DNA of 64,000 nucleotides from Alphaproteobacteria bacterium (GTDB lineage Bacteria; Pseudomonadota; Alphaproteobacteria; Micavibrionales; UBA2020). This document shows, piece after piece, positions 24,707-33,454 of the stretch. Below the pieces are notes generated by a model. The model was not told the DNA's origin and did not search any database. It was given only the letters and a program-made list of their open reading frames with translations. The translations under genes and the position numbers were made by a program. The stretch lies in assembly GCA_016794125.1 (NCBI GenBank), contig JAEUKT010000004.1:631460-695459 (forward strand), given 5' to 3'. Every line of letters begins with the position of its first letter. Position 1 is the first letter of the stretch.

Positions 24707-24730
24707 TTTGAGCTCTGTTTTTTGCAGCTA

Positions 24731-24857
24731 ATTTTGCGTCTATTTTTGCGTCTAATTATGAGTATATAATTCTTTAGTTATCAAAGCATTAAAATAATAT
24801 AAGGGTATAAATTGGGTCATTTTTAGGGCTATTTTTGCGTCTATTTTTGCGTCTAAT
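24731..24857. repeat. Iteron-like TTTTTGCGTCTA repeats upstream of fic
   Basis: Two clusters, 24731-24756 and 24831-24857, each hold two head-to-tail copies of an ATTTTTGCGTCTA-type 12-mer. Degenerate copies flank them (TTTTTGCAG before, ATTGCG after). The clusters are exactly 100 bp apart and lie directly upstream of the fic start, between fic and the mobilization genes. They look like binding sites for a regulator or replication-type protein. Confidence 0.65.
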
Positions 24858-24872
24858 ATTGCGTTTTCTCCC

Positions 24873-24910
24873 GGCGGATGCTAAAAACAGTACTGTTTTT
24901 AGCATCCGCC
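24873..24910. repeat. 38-bp perfect palindrome
   Basis: The left arm GGCGGATGCTAAAAACAGT is followed without spacer by its exact reverse complement. It lies 16 bp from the iteron-like repeats and just beyond the end of the small gene at 24927-25127. It could be a bidirectional terminator (an A5/T5 tract occurs in the arms), a protein-binding site or part of a transfer/replication origin. Confidence 0.8.
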
Positions 24911-24926
24911 GAAGAAAATATGAAAA

Positions 24927-25127
24927 TTAAGGGCGCGGGCCGTGAGGCTTCCGCGCCTTTTTACGTTGAAGGATGCAACGGATGTTTTCGAGTGTTACCG
25001 TCGCCAGCGGGCAATCCGCCGCCGCCATATTGCGGCGGGCGAGATCGCTCAGTATCGCCTGAAACTTCTGGTGCAGTTCCGTTTCACTCAAGTGTTCGAG
25101 TTCCGGCATCGTGATGATGTAAGTCAT
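24927..25127 (-). CDS. Small hypothetical protein (66 aa)
   Basis: The frame starts with a good CAGGAGCG ribosome site before the ATG. It encodes a mostly helical, charged protein (MTYIITMPELEHLSETELHQ at the start, basic RKKARKP at the end). I do not recognise it. Position between fic and the relaxase module suggests an accessory gene of the mobile element. Confidence 0.55.
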   Translation of the reverse strand: MTYIITMPELEHLSETELHQKFQAILSDLARRNMAAADCPLATVTLENIRCILQRKKARKPHGPRP

Positions 25128-25413
25128 GTTTCGCTCCTGTCTTGCTGACCGCGACCATTGCGGCCTTCATGCGGCAGACAGGACAGCGCGTTTGGATGAC
25201 CGCACTTGATGTAACGAAGTGGAGAAGTCCTTTAGGGCTTGCGGTTGCAAAGACAAACCGATGTCAGGATGCAGAATGAAAAGGACGAGTAGCGGGTAGA
25301 AGGCAGGAAGAGTAAAGAATCCACAAACGGCAGACAGCCCTAACTAGCGGCACCTTTTGATAAAATTGTGATCAGCGCTATTTTCTGTTAGAAACGTCGC
25401 ATGACTTAGCTGA

Positions 25414-25986
25414 ATGTCGATAGTTCTTTTAATGAGTAAGATTGTAGAAAGTAAGGCAATGGCAATTAAATTTGACTGTCTTAAAAAAGAAGGTGTTGAG
25501 GCGGAAGACCCCAACTTTAGCCGTGTTGATCAAATAGCAAAAAAGCTTAGAAGCCATCTTGATAGCGTTGCTGTGCAACAAGAAATTAAAAGGGTGCATC
25601 AGGTCAACGCACATAGCGGCGCAATTCAAAATATCATTTTGAAGGAAATGACGGCGCTGGGCTTTGAGAATGAAAAGAAAAAGCTATTTGCCAACGCAAA
25701 AGTAAAGAGCCTAAGACCGGATTACTATTGCAGGGTCGGAAGTACGGGGATATTGCTAGAGGTCGAGCGTGGAAAAACAATAATGAACAACATGGATTTG
25801 CTTGATTTGTGGAAATGCCACATTTGCGATCATGCAGATTATCTATTCTTGCTTGTGCCGGAATTTCGTCCCAACAAAAAGGGTAAGAAGATGAAAACTT
25901 TCGAACCCGTAAAAAACCGGCTTGGAATGTTTTTCGAGCCAAGTAAATATGTTAATGTTAATGCGGTTTATATATTCGGCTACTAG
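25414..25986 (+). CDS. Orphan protein with PD-(D/E)XK-like signature
   Basis: The product has up to 190 residues; ATGs at 25432 and 25459 are alternative starts. The central RPDYYCRVG followed by GILLEVERGK fits the D...ExE/K arrangement of restriction-endonuclease-like folds. The following strands and helices (LLDLWKCHICDHADYLFLLVP) fit the core of that fold. No methylase or partner is adjacent. It may be a nuclease of the mobile element or a defence gene. Confidence 0.5.
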   Translation: MSIVLLMSKIVESKAMAIKFDCLKKEGVEAEDPNFSRVDQIAKKLRSHLDSVAVQQEIKRVHQVNAHSGAIQNIILKEMTALGFENEKKKLFANAKVKSLRPDYYCRVGSTGILLEVERGKTIMNNMDLLDLWKCHICDHADYLFLLVPEFRPNKKGKKMKTFEPVKNRLGMFFEPSKYVNVNAVYIFGY

Positions 25987-26007
25987 CGCGTTTTTAAGGC
26001 AGGGCTA

Positions 26008-26340
26008 TCAAGACTGCTTTATTAAAAGAGCAGTGCGAACTTCTTCTTCGCTCCAATGAAGCCTTTGGGCGTGCCCTTTAAAAAGTGATTGCCGTTTTTT
26101 GGTGATCGTTGTGCCGACTTTATGCGGCCTCAAGTCTGAGCCTATCTTATTCTCTGTCACGGCTGACTTCAGAATCACGAGTTTCATAAAGTCACCGTCA
26201 ACGTGGGCAATTTGACCGATTACCTTTTGCTTACCCCAAGGCTTGCTTTTGTCCTTCTTGAACCTGTTGGGCGACCAAATCGGCTCCTCCCATTCAATGA
26301 CATCGGACTCTACAAACTGTCCTGCTTTTTCCCATGTCAT
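26008..26340 (-). CDS. Hypothetical protein in mobilization operon
   Basis: The 110-residue product starts 7 nt after the relaxase stop and is on the same strand, so it is probably the third gene of the mob operon. It has beta-rich stretches (VIGQIAHVDGDFMKLVILKS) and an RLHWSEEEVRTALL C-terminus that could be a short helix-turn-helix. I do not recognise a family. Confidence 0.6.
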   Translation of the reverse strand: MTWEKAGQFVESDVIEWEEPIWSPNRFKKDKSKPWGKQKVIGQIAHVDGDFMKLVILKSAVTENKIGSDLRPHKVGTTITKKRQSLFKGHAQRLHWSEEEVRTALLIKQS

Positions 26341-26347
26341 GCGTCAC

Positions 26348-28321
26348 CTATCTCTTTCGGTTGAAGTTAATTGCTGCCCTTGCCGATGGCGCCGCCGCGG
26401 TCATGCGGATAGAGGCGGGCTTGACCGCGCTTATACCTCCGCCTGAGGGCGGACGGAGGCCGGTACGAACCAGCATTTCCGTGACTTCAAGGACGTTACG
26501 GCGAAGGTTCGGAACGGCAATCTTGGGGTCTATCGGCGGGCGTTTTACCACTTGGCTTTCGTTTTCGGGCGACCTGAACACGCGGTCGAGCAGTTGGGCA
26601 TTATCGCGTTGCCGCGTGACTGCCTGAACGTAGTGGGTTTCATCGAGCCGCTTTTCTGGCGGGGGTGACATGACGACAACAGGCCACCTTGGAATCCCGT
26701 TCAGGGAATAGCTCATGTTGTTGATAAGCTCCACAAACGACCTGTTGGCCTCAATCCTGCGGTTTTCGGCCTCTATCCGTATCTGCAACTCGGCGTATCG
26801 CTGGATATAAAGATTAAATTCGGCCTGTTTCTCCTGATACTCGCGGGTTTTCTCCCTAGCCCGTTGTTCTTCTGTCTTGGTTTCAAGGGCTGTAAGCTGC
26901 AAGACTTCCAGCGTTTTCTCGATCAGGCGACGGATGCGACCGCGCATTTCATCTGAAAGCAGATTGCTTTCGAGAGAAGCCTGTAGCAGCGACATATCGC
27001 CCGACAACAGCGCAATCTTGGATTCCACTTGCGCCAGTTGAGCCGCCAGCGGCACTTTTTCGACCGCAGCAACGCTATTTGCTTTTGCGGCGGGAAGCTG
27101 CGGCGGTTCTGTCGCCGTGGTGATGTATCGCGCTATGTCTTGCCGCAGCCGCGCAATCTCAATCTTGTGTTCTTCACGATATTGCAGGACGGTTTTCTGC
27201 AATTCCTGCCGCATAAGGAGCTGGCTTCGGATAAGGTTATGCAGCTCCTTCCGGTCGCGCTGCAATCCGGCCTTTGCTTCGGCCTCGTTTTGTAGCCGCA
27301 CCTTGGCATATTCGCCTGTGATGCGCTGCCAGATACCCGCAACGCCTGAATACAGGCGGGAAGCCCGCTGGAGGGTTTCCTGTTGCCACCTCGCTTGCTG
27401 AACGTCGAGCAGATCGCGCCTTTCGGCGCGATGCTGCGCCGTCAGGGTGCGAATTTCCTGCACCAAGGGAAGCCGCCTGACGGCGGCGGCGTTCTTGGCT
27501 TCCGCAATAAACCTGTTCAGGTTTTCAGTCATGCGGGAAGCCAGAAACGCCTTTGCCTTCTCGATGGAAGGCAGAGTTTCAGGCGCACCGAGCCGCGCCT
27601 TGAGGTAGCGCGGGCCGAGGTCGAGCCACCTTGTCAGGGAATAGATGCCGCCTTTAATATCAACCGCGACATAGCCGCGCTTGTCGCCCCGCGCCAGCAG
27701 GAACCCCTGTTCCTCCAGGGCGCGGGTAAAGGTGGCTTTGGAATCCGACCGCTCCCATAGTTCCTTGAACATGGTTTTCATGGCTTGCGGGTCTTCCGCA
27801 AGCCGGATGGCCTGCCTGTGTTCTTCGCGGGACAGGTGCAGGCTATCCCGCTTCTGGCCTTTCTCCATGCCTTTCGGCTTTTTCCAGCCGTGCTTCAGGA
27901 ACAGGAGTTGCGATACCTCCATGAGCTTGCGTTTAAAGTGGCTCATGTGGACGGCAATCATCTTTTCCGCCTGAATCCGCGACCATACGGCGTGACAATG
28001 CCGCCGCCCGTATTTCTCATGGAATACGATGATACGGGGCTGATTGACGAGGTTCAGCCGCGCCTCGATTTCCTCGATAGCGGCCTCGAAGTCTTCTACC
28101 GGAACATCGGCATATTCCGGCGGGCTGAGGCTCAGGGAAAAGAGGTATTTGCTGCACCGCGTTCCGCGACTGACAGCATAAGCCTCCCTCAAGGCTTCTA
28201 GGAGGGTTTCGGACACGAAACCCCGTATCTCATGGACGGTAACGTGTTCGTTATCATCCCCGTTCAGGAGGTGTTTTGCCAGTTCCGCATACCGCGCCCG
28301 TTGGGAGGCTTTTAGGATCAT
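26348..28321 (-). CDS. Relaxase / mobilization nuclease
   Basis: Relaxases nick oriT and lead the DNA strand into the recipient cell. The 657-residue protein has an N-terminal relaxase domain with histidine motif HEKYGRRHCHAVWSRI (about residues 100-115), which fits metal-binding motif III of MOBP-type enzymes. A DUF3363-like or helical extension follows, with long coiled-coil stretches between residues about 270 and 540. It overlaps mobC by ATGA. No type IV secretion genes are present, so the island is mobilizable rather than self-transmissible. Confidence 0.85.
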   Translation of the reverse strand: MILKASQRARYAELAKHLLNGDDNEHVTVHEIRGFVSETLLEALREAYAVSRGTRCSKYLFSLSLSPPEYADVPVEDFEAAIEEIEARLNLVNQPRIIVFHEKYGRRHCHAVWSRIQAEKMIAVHMSHFKRKLMEVSQLLFLKHGWKKPKGMEKGQKRDSLHLSREEHRQAIRLAEDPQAMKTMFKELWERSDSKATFTRALEEQGFLLARGDKRGYVAVDIKGGIYSLTRWLDLGPRYLKARLGAPETLPSIEKAKAFLASRMTENLNRFIAEAKNAAAVRRLPLVQEIRTLTAQHRAERRDLLDVQQARWQQETLQRASRLYSGVAGIWQRITGEYAKVRLQNEAEAKAGLQRDRKELHNLIRSQLLMRQELQKTVLQYREEHKIEIARLRQDIARYITTATEPPQLPAAKANSVAAVEKVPLAAQLAQVESKIALLSGDMSLLQASLESNLLSDEMRGRIRRLIEKTLEVLQLTALETKTEEQRAREKTREYQEKQAEFNLYIQRYAELQIRIEAENRRIEANRSFVELINNMSYSLNGIPRWPVVVMSPPPEKRLDETHYVQAVTRQRDNAQLLDRVFRSPENESQVVKRPPIDPKIAVPNLRRNVLEVTEMLVRTGLRPPSGGGISAVKPASIRMTAAAPSARAAINFNRKR

Positions 28322-28716
28322 TCGCCACCGCCTTCCGGCGGGTCGGCCTTGCCTTCTTCCGGCAGGCCGAGGGCTTTGACCAGTTGCCCGTTCATTTGCT
28401 GCACCGAAGCACAGGCGGCGAGGATTGCCGCCTCTGTTTCGGGGGTGACAGGCAGGGAGCCGCTGTGAACGGCCTTGGCAAGCTGGTTAAGGTTGTTGCC
28501 TATGCGGGACTGGCCTAGAGCCGCCAGTACCTGCCCCAATGCCTTGTCGTCCTGCACAGGGCGGCGGTACGCCCTGCGGGGCGTGGGGGTTTCAAACAGG
28601 CGATGGCGGATATAGGAGGAAACGGACAGGGAGCCAGCCTCGGCATCGAGCCGCGCTCTTTCTTCCTTGCTGAACCGCACCGATGTTGGCGGGAAATATT
28701 CCTTCTCGTCCGTCAT
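28318..28716 (-). CDS. MobC-like relaxosome accessory protein
   Basis: The 132-residue protein has an N-terminal ribbon-helix-helix region (PTSVRFSKEERARLDAEAG) and the MobC-typical segment IGNNLNQLAKAVHSG near residue 80. MobC proteins bind oriT and help the relaxase open the strands. It is the first gene of the mob operon, and the 1-kb gene-free region upstream is the expected place for oriT. Confidence 0.82.
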   Translation of the reverse strand: MTDEKEYFPPTSVRFSKEERARLDAEAGSLSVSSYIRHRLFETPTPRRAYRRPVQDDKALGQVLAALGQSRIGNNLNQLAKAVHSGSLPVTPETEAAILAACASVQQMNGQLVKALGLPEEGKADPPEGGGE

Positions 28717-29737
28717 GCGTCCCCCGACGCGCTGCGACAGATGATTAACAGCTATAAAAATTTTTCAGTTTAAAGACGCCCTCTAGGGTGCTGAATACGA
28801 GTCTCTTTAGCTGCACCTGATACTTTCAGGCTACCAAGCGTTCATTAATCAGGATTTAAAATTCCTTTCCTGATGCAGCGCACAAACGACACAAAACTGC
28901 CCCGCGTTTCTTTGACAAAAACGCGGTACTGGTCTATGACTGTTTTGCCTGTAAGCGTGTGACTCAATACGCTGATTCAGCGCGTTCTATCGGCACTTTT
29001 CGCGGTCTAGCCGCCACCGCCAGAGGCGGGTAATTTTCTTGCGAAAAATTTTTGTATCCGAAGTACCGCGTCGAAGGCGCGGCAGGCAAGCTGTGCTTTG
29101 GACTACATCAAACTGCCGTTTTCTATCGTCCAAAGCGCAGCTTGGCAAGGGGGGGAAATGCCGCAGCGTACCCGCCTCCTGTTTTCCCTCCCGTTGCATC
29201 CCTCCCTGTAGTCGCCGATCGCTGGCGCGTCGGCGCGGCATGATGGCTAGGACGCATGACGCTGGAGCCGCGCCTGTCGGTGCATCCCCAGCCGCATCTT
29301 GGCATCATCCCTTTGGCACTTCCGCACCACGCACCGCGACCGACCCGCAGCGCGGGTTATCGCTGGGGTTTCTCCCGTGCCAGCGGCAGGCGCAACCTAT
29401 AGTGCCATGTGGCTCCCGTCATGAACCGTTCCAGCCGTTTCAATGCGCCGTTCAGGGGAGCCTTCAAGCTGCCCCCGAAACCCCCATGACCAAGGAAGGG
29501 AGAAGTTGGCTCTCCCTTACCCTTGCTACCGGAGAGCCGGGGATCCATTTTTCGTAAAGCGGAAAATGTGAACACCATCGTGTGCAAATGGCAAAATTTC
29601 TCGCGTAGGCGATAAATTGCTAATGAAATACAGTTACTTAAACAATATTTTGAGAACAATGGAACTGATCAAAATGGATATTTGTTTTTAACAATTTTCC
29701 AATTACCATCACGTCCATATTTAAAGAACAGGTTGCA
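28717..29737. other. Gene-free 1-kb region, probable oriT area
   Basis: No frame here has credible protein character; the longest, 29039-29557, is an Arg/Pro/Ser-rich reading without ribosome site. The region holds inverted repeats expected near an origin of transfer: CCGCGTTT with AAACGCGG (28902-28926, 9-nt loop) and CGCTGA-T-TCAGCG around 28970-28983. I cannot name the nick site. Confidence 0.5.
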
Positions 29738-30932
29738 ATGATTCATTTCTTAAAACAAAGCGGTAGTGATCATCTTGTACTTTTCGTTCATGGCTTCACG
29801 GGTGGAACAAACACTTGGAGAAACGAAAATTCTGTTCATTTTGGAGAGCTGCTGCTGAAGAACAAAGAGATCGAAGATAAATTTGATATCGCTGAATTTG
29901 TCTATCATACCAAATTCACGGATCTAAGTCGCGGAAAGTCAATTTTGGAAAGAATTTTTGCTTCTAGTAAAAGAGCGCTCGCCAAAAATATTTCAATTGA
30001 AGAAATTGCACGTCTCTTAGAAACGCAACTTAAATTTAAGCTTAATAACTATAAAAACGTGGTCCTCATAGCTCATAGTATGGGGGGGGCTTATCGTGAA
30101 ATCATTGGTTCTAAACAGTGATGAAAGGTCTCGTATTAAGGTCTTTCTATCGATTGCTGTTCCTCACTCTGGTGCAATATTAGCTTCCTTTGGCAAGTTA
30201 ATCCTGGGTAATCCGAATATTGAAGAACTTTCACCGCTAAACCCCGTTGTCGATGATTTAACTCGTCGATGGATCAAAGCGGAAAAGCCAGAAACGAAAT
30301 ATCTCTATGGCACTTATGATGACTTTGTAACAAAGGAAAGTGCCTGCCCACCAGAAACAAGTGAGTCGATAGCATGTGAGCATGACCACAATTCCATTAC
30401 CAAGCCGAGCGATGAGACTGAGACGGTGGTTAAGATTTGCGAGTCCGCTTTGCATGACTTCGCAAAAAAAAAGTTTATTGAAGCAGAATTAAGTCATAAG
30501 GAACTACAAAATCCTGACGAGTACAATCAGCACTTATACGTTTTGAAATTGCTTATTTCAAAACTGACAGGTGTTGTCGTCACTCAAGCTAAAACTATGT
30601 ACTATAATGCCGAGTATGCATCCCGAACCTATTCTGAAACAGACAGTGAAGCTCTGCTCGCGCTTTATAATAAAATAAAAGCGCTTTATGTCGCAGAATT
30701 TTTGAAACTTCAATCTGGCGCGGTTAAAAATAGTGCCGAGTTAGTAGCTAACATCTATGAAAAAATTCGCATTGAAGATGCAACCAGCCTGAAAACGGCA
30801 CTTGATGCCGTAGATTTTTTTCACAAAACTGGAATGTTGCATCAATTAGCGGACGTGGAAGAGCACCAAATTTGGTGGGACAAAGACCATGATATGAATC
30901 TGATTGATGACTACAGAAAGAAGCATGCGTAA
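29738..30932 (+). pseudogene. ABC-3C component 1: alpha/beta hydrolase effector, frameshifted at a G8 run
   Basis: The first frame (29738-30121) has the hydrolase opening VLFVHGFTGGTNTW and the nucleophile elbow VLIAHSMGG, then stops. The second frame (30096-30932) continues with LIVKSLVLNSDER-type sequence, a likely catalytic His in ACEHDHNSITKPSD, and a helical C-terminal region. Removing one G from the eight-G run at 30082-30089 joins both into one protein of about 397 residues reading HSMGGLIVKS. In ABC-three-component systems such hydrolases are effectors with a shared C-terminal domain. The frameshift may be a true mutation, phase variation or a sequencing error. The next gene overlaps its end. 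Confidence 0.8.
30082..30089. repeat. G8 homopolymer at the hydrolase frameshift
   Basis: Eight Gs follow AGTAT. Seven would restore the frame across the Ser nucleophile elbow. Homopolymers of this length can slip. Confidence 0.85.
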
Positions 30933-31428
30933 CTTACCGTTTTTTTTACCAGAACAGGATGTCGGTTTAAATGCTATTAGAATATTAGCAGTTATAGATT
31001 CGTTTACCGACGGGCGAGTTAAAAAGATTGATATCGAAAACGTAGCTCTAATGGTTGTGCTTGTTCGCAATCCAAATTTTTTGAAAAAGGTATTGTTATC
31101 AGCGAATGAGATGAAAATATATCTGAAAGAATATGAAGATTATTCCATTAACTCACAAGTCCCCGTTCTAAATGACATCTACAAAAATCGCGATACTAAG
31201 AAAATAGTTTCAGCTTTGGTCAATTCGGGGTTTCTGGCTTTTTCATTAGGTGAAGAAAATGAAGTGCTATTGGAGCTGACGGAGTCAGGGAAAAAAATTA
31301 TTGAAGACCATAAATCAGACTATGTAGAGAGAATTAAGGGTTATTCTAAACACTTGAAGTTCATGAGAAGCAAATCGGTCGGCGTTATTCATTCAGCAAT
31401 AAATAAAGTCCTTAAAGGTCAATTATGA
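30925..31428 (+). CDS. ABC-3C middle component
   Basis: The 167-residue protein lies between the hydrolase gene and the ABC ATPase gene, overlapping both (8 nt and ATGA). It has a helical N-terminus (MRNLPFFLPEQDVGLNAIRI) and a winged-helix-like C-terminal part ending LTESGKKIIEDH. This fits the small middle component of ABC-three-component systems, thought to bridge effector and ATPase. Identification rests mainly on gene order and size. Confidence 0.7.
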   Translation: MRNLPFFLPEQDVGLNAIRILAVIDSFTDGRVKKIDIENVALMVVLVRNPNFLKKVLLSANEMKIYLKEYEDYSINSQVPVLNDIYKNRDTKKIVSALVNSGFLAFSLGEENEVLLELTESGKKIIEDHKSDYVERIKGYSKHLKFMRSKSVGVIHSAINKVLKGQL

Positions 31429-33437
31429 ACGAAACATCTGCCTCGCTTTATTTGGAAAAATTGGTAGTAGAGGGCACACGAAAAAATTACACCGTGCGCT
31501 TTAATGAAGGCATCAATGTAATCTTTGGTGACTCAGATACAGGAAAATCCGGGATTTTGGAGTTAATCGACTATTGTTTGGGCAGCACTCGCACTAGCTG
31601 GTACCCTCAATTAGAGGCCACGGGTAAGTTTGCACATTTAGAAGTAACTTTGAACGGCAACACTTATACCTTCAAGCGTAACCTCCATCGACATAGTGAA
31701 CGAATAATGGTCTATGCTTGTGGAATTGAAGGCATCAACTCACATAAACCAAGATTGATGTGGCCTCACTACGGTAATGATTCTGATCGAGAATATTACT
31801 CAGATTTTTTAATGGAAACTTTAGGCATACCCCTTACTAGAGTCCGCCAAGCGCCTACAAAAGCCGATTCTAAAATGGTGCGAGTTAGCTTTCGCGACCT
31901 TTTTAAATTTTGCTATTTGAGCCAAGATGAAGTAGGTAGCGCGAGCTTATTGGATCAAGCAAATTTTGTTCAGGCTGTAAAGAATCGTGAGGTATTTAAA
32001 TTCATTTTCAACTTACTAGATATAGAGGTTACTGAACTGCAAACTCAACTGTCAGAGAAGCAAATTGAAAAAAGCAAGCTTGAGCAAAAACTTGAGGTAA
32101 TTGGCGACTTTTTGAGAGACATGAATATTGAAACACTGGAGCAAATAGAGTCCAGACGCTCAGAATTCAAAACGTTGATAGAAGATATCTCCAAAGAGAT
32201 GGAAACAATTAACTCGGAAATGAGCGCGAAAACAATTGACGTTCAACAATTGCGAGAGATGCACGCTGCCAACGAGAATGAGTACAGTGAGAACATTAAA
32301 GTAATTTATAAAATTGAGCAGGCGCTCGAGCGCCATATTCGTCTTAGAAACGAGTATCAAGTGGACATCGACAAAGCCAATACATCGATAAATCTGCCGA
32401 ACAATTTTTTGGTTTCTGAGAAAACTGATTGCCCCCTGTGCAGTTCGCTGGTAGCGGTAAGTAAAATGATCTCATCAACAACGGTGGTAATACCTACTAA
32501 AGTTCTAAAACACGAAATAAGCCTTCTTAAGGCAAAAAAGAAGGGTATTGAGGAAGTAATAGCCGAAACGATCGAGAGTAAGGAGCTCCTAGAAAAAACC
32601 CAATTTGACTGCAAGAAAAAGCTGGAAAAACTAAGCATTGAAATTGATAGGGAGACAAAAACAAAGATATCTCCCTATGTCAATGCGCGAGACTTATTGG
32701 TTTCACAAAAAGCAAAACATGCTGAGGCACTCGAGCAGCTTAAGAAGACTGAGCAAATCCTTAAGCACAAAGACGCAATAGCTCAAGAAATCTCAAAATT
32801 GCAAACAACGATTGATGGCCTTGCTGCAAAATTAAAAATCGCTTTGGCGAAAAGTCCCTCGTTAGTTTCGGTGCTAGATAAATTAAGCACTGAGTTAGAT
32901 ACTTATTTGAAGAACGTTGGCATTGCTAACCGAATTAATCCGAAAGTCAGCTCAAAGACTTTTCTGCCCGAGATTAGAGGGCAGGATTACTCAAAAGTGT
33001 CTTCCGGCGGCTTACGTACAATTTTGTCTATCGGTTACCTAGTCGCACTCCAGCACTATGCTACTGATAAAAACTCCTATCTGCCATCAGTGATGATGAT
33101 TGATACCGTGGGGAAGTACCTCGGTATCACAAGAACACTGCAGGAAAACGAAAAGGCGCAGACTTCGGCCGATGAGGACGAGAAGGAAGGGGTTAACGAT
33201 CCTGTGAAGTACAAAAATATGTACAAGGAATTTGAACGTTTATGCGATACCTTTAAATCAAAGGGAAGGAAGTTTCAGGTCATATTGGTAGATAACAATT
33301 TGCCCCCTGACTTATTAAAATCTCTTGATACGCGCATCATTAAAAAGTACAGGACAGACGGTTCTGGCGGTTATGATATCGGATTTATTGATGACGCAAA
33401 TCGTGACGAATCTGAAATCGACTCTATATCAAGCTAG
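31425..33437 (+). CDS. ABC-3C ATPase (DUF3732, Rad50/SMC-like)
   Basis: The 670-residue protein is a Rad50-like ATPase. Walker A is FGDSDTGKSGILELIDYC (about residues 35-52). Long coiled coils (about 205-310 and 365-490) flank a zinc-hook-like CPLC at about residue 337. The ABC signature region is YSKVSSGGLRTILSIGYL, and Walker B is SVMMIDTVGKYL. Known ABC-3C systems are conflict systems in which the ATPase is thought to sense nucleic acid or invasion and release the effector. It is the last gene of the three-gene unit. Confidence 0.85.
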   Translation: MNETSASLYLEKLVVEGTRKNYTVRFNEGINVIFGDSDTGKSGILELIDYCLGSTRTSWYPQLEATGKFAHLEVTLNGNTYTFKRNLHRHSERIMVYACGIEGINSHKPRLMWPHYGNDSDREYYSDFLMETLGIPLTRVRQAPTKADSKMVRVSFRDLFKFCYLSQDEVGSASLLDQANFVQAVKNREVFKFIFNLLDIEVTELQTQLSEKQIEKSKLEQKLEVIGDFLRDMNIETLEQIESRRSEFKTLIEDISKEMETINSEMSAKTIDVQQLREMHAANENEYSENIKVIYKIEQALERHIRLRNEYQVDIDKANTSINLPNNFLVSEKTDCPLCSSLVAVSKMISSTTVVIPTKVLKHEISLLKAKKKGIEEVIAETIESKELLEKTQFDCKKKLEKLSIEIDRETKTKISPYVNARDLLVSQKAKHAEALEQLKKTEQILKHKDAIAQEISKLQTTIDGLAAKLKIALAKSPSLVSVLDKLSTELDTYLKNVGIANRINPKVSSKTFLPEIRGQDYSKVSSGGLRTILSIGYLVALQHYATDKNSYLPSVMMIDTVGKYLGITRTLQENEKAQTSADEDEKEGVNDPVKYKNMYKEFERLCDTFKSKGRKFQVILVDNNLPPDLLKSLDTRIIKKYRTDGSGGYDIGFIDDANRDESEIDSISS

Positions 33438-33454
33438 AGAACGCATAATCGCGC

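Noticed and set aside
24718..24862. CRISPR array
   Set aside because: The short TTTTTGCGTCTA copies are head-to-tail without unique spacers, and no cas genes occur in the window.
29039..29557. Frame of 172 codons in the 1-kb region upstream of mobC
   Set aside because: It is Arg/Pro/Ser-rich with no ribosome site and no domain, and lies in the likely oriT area.
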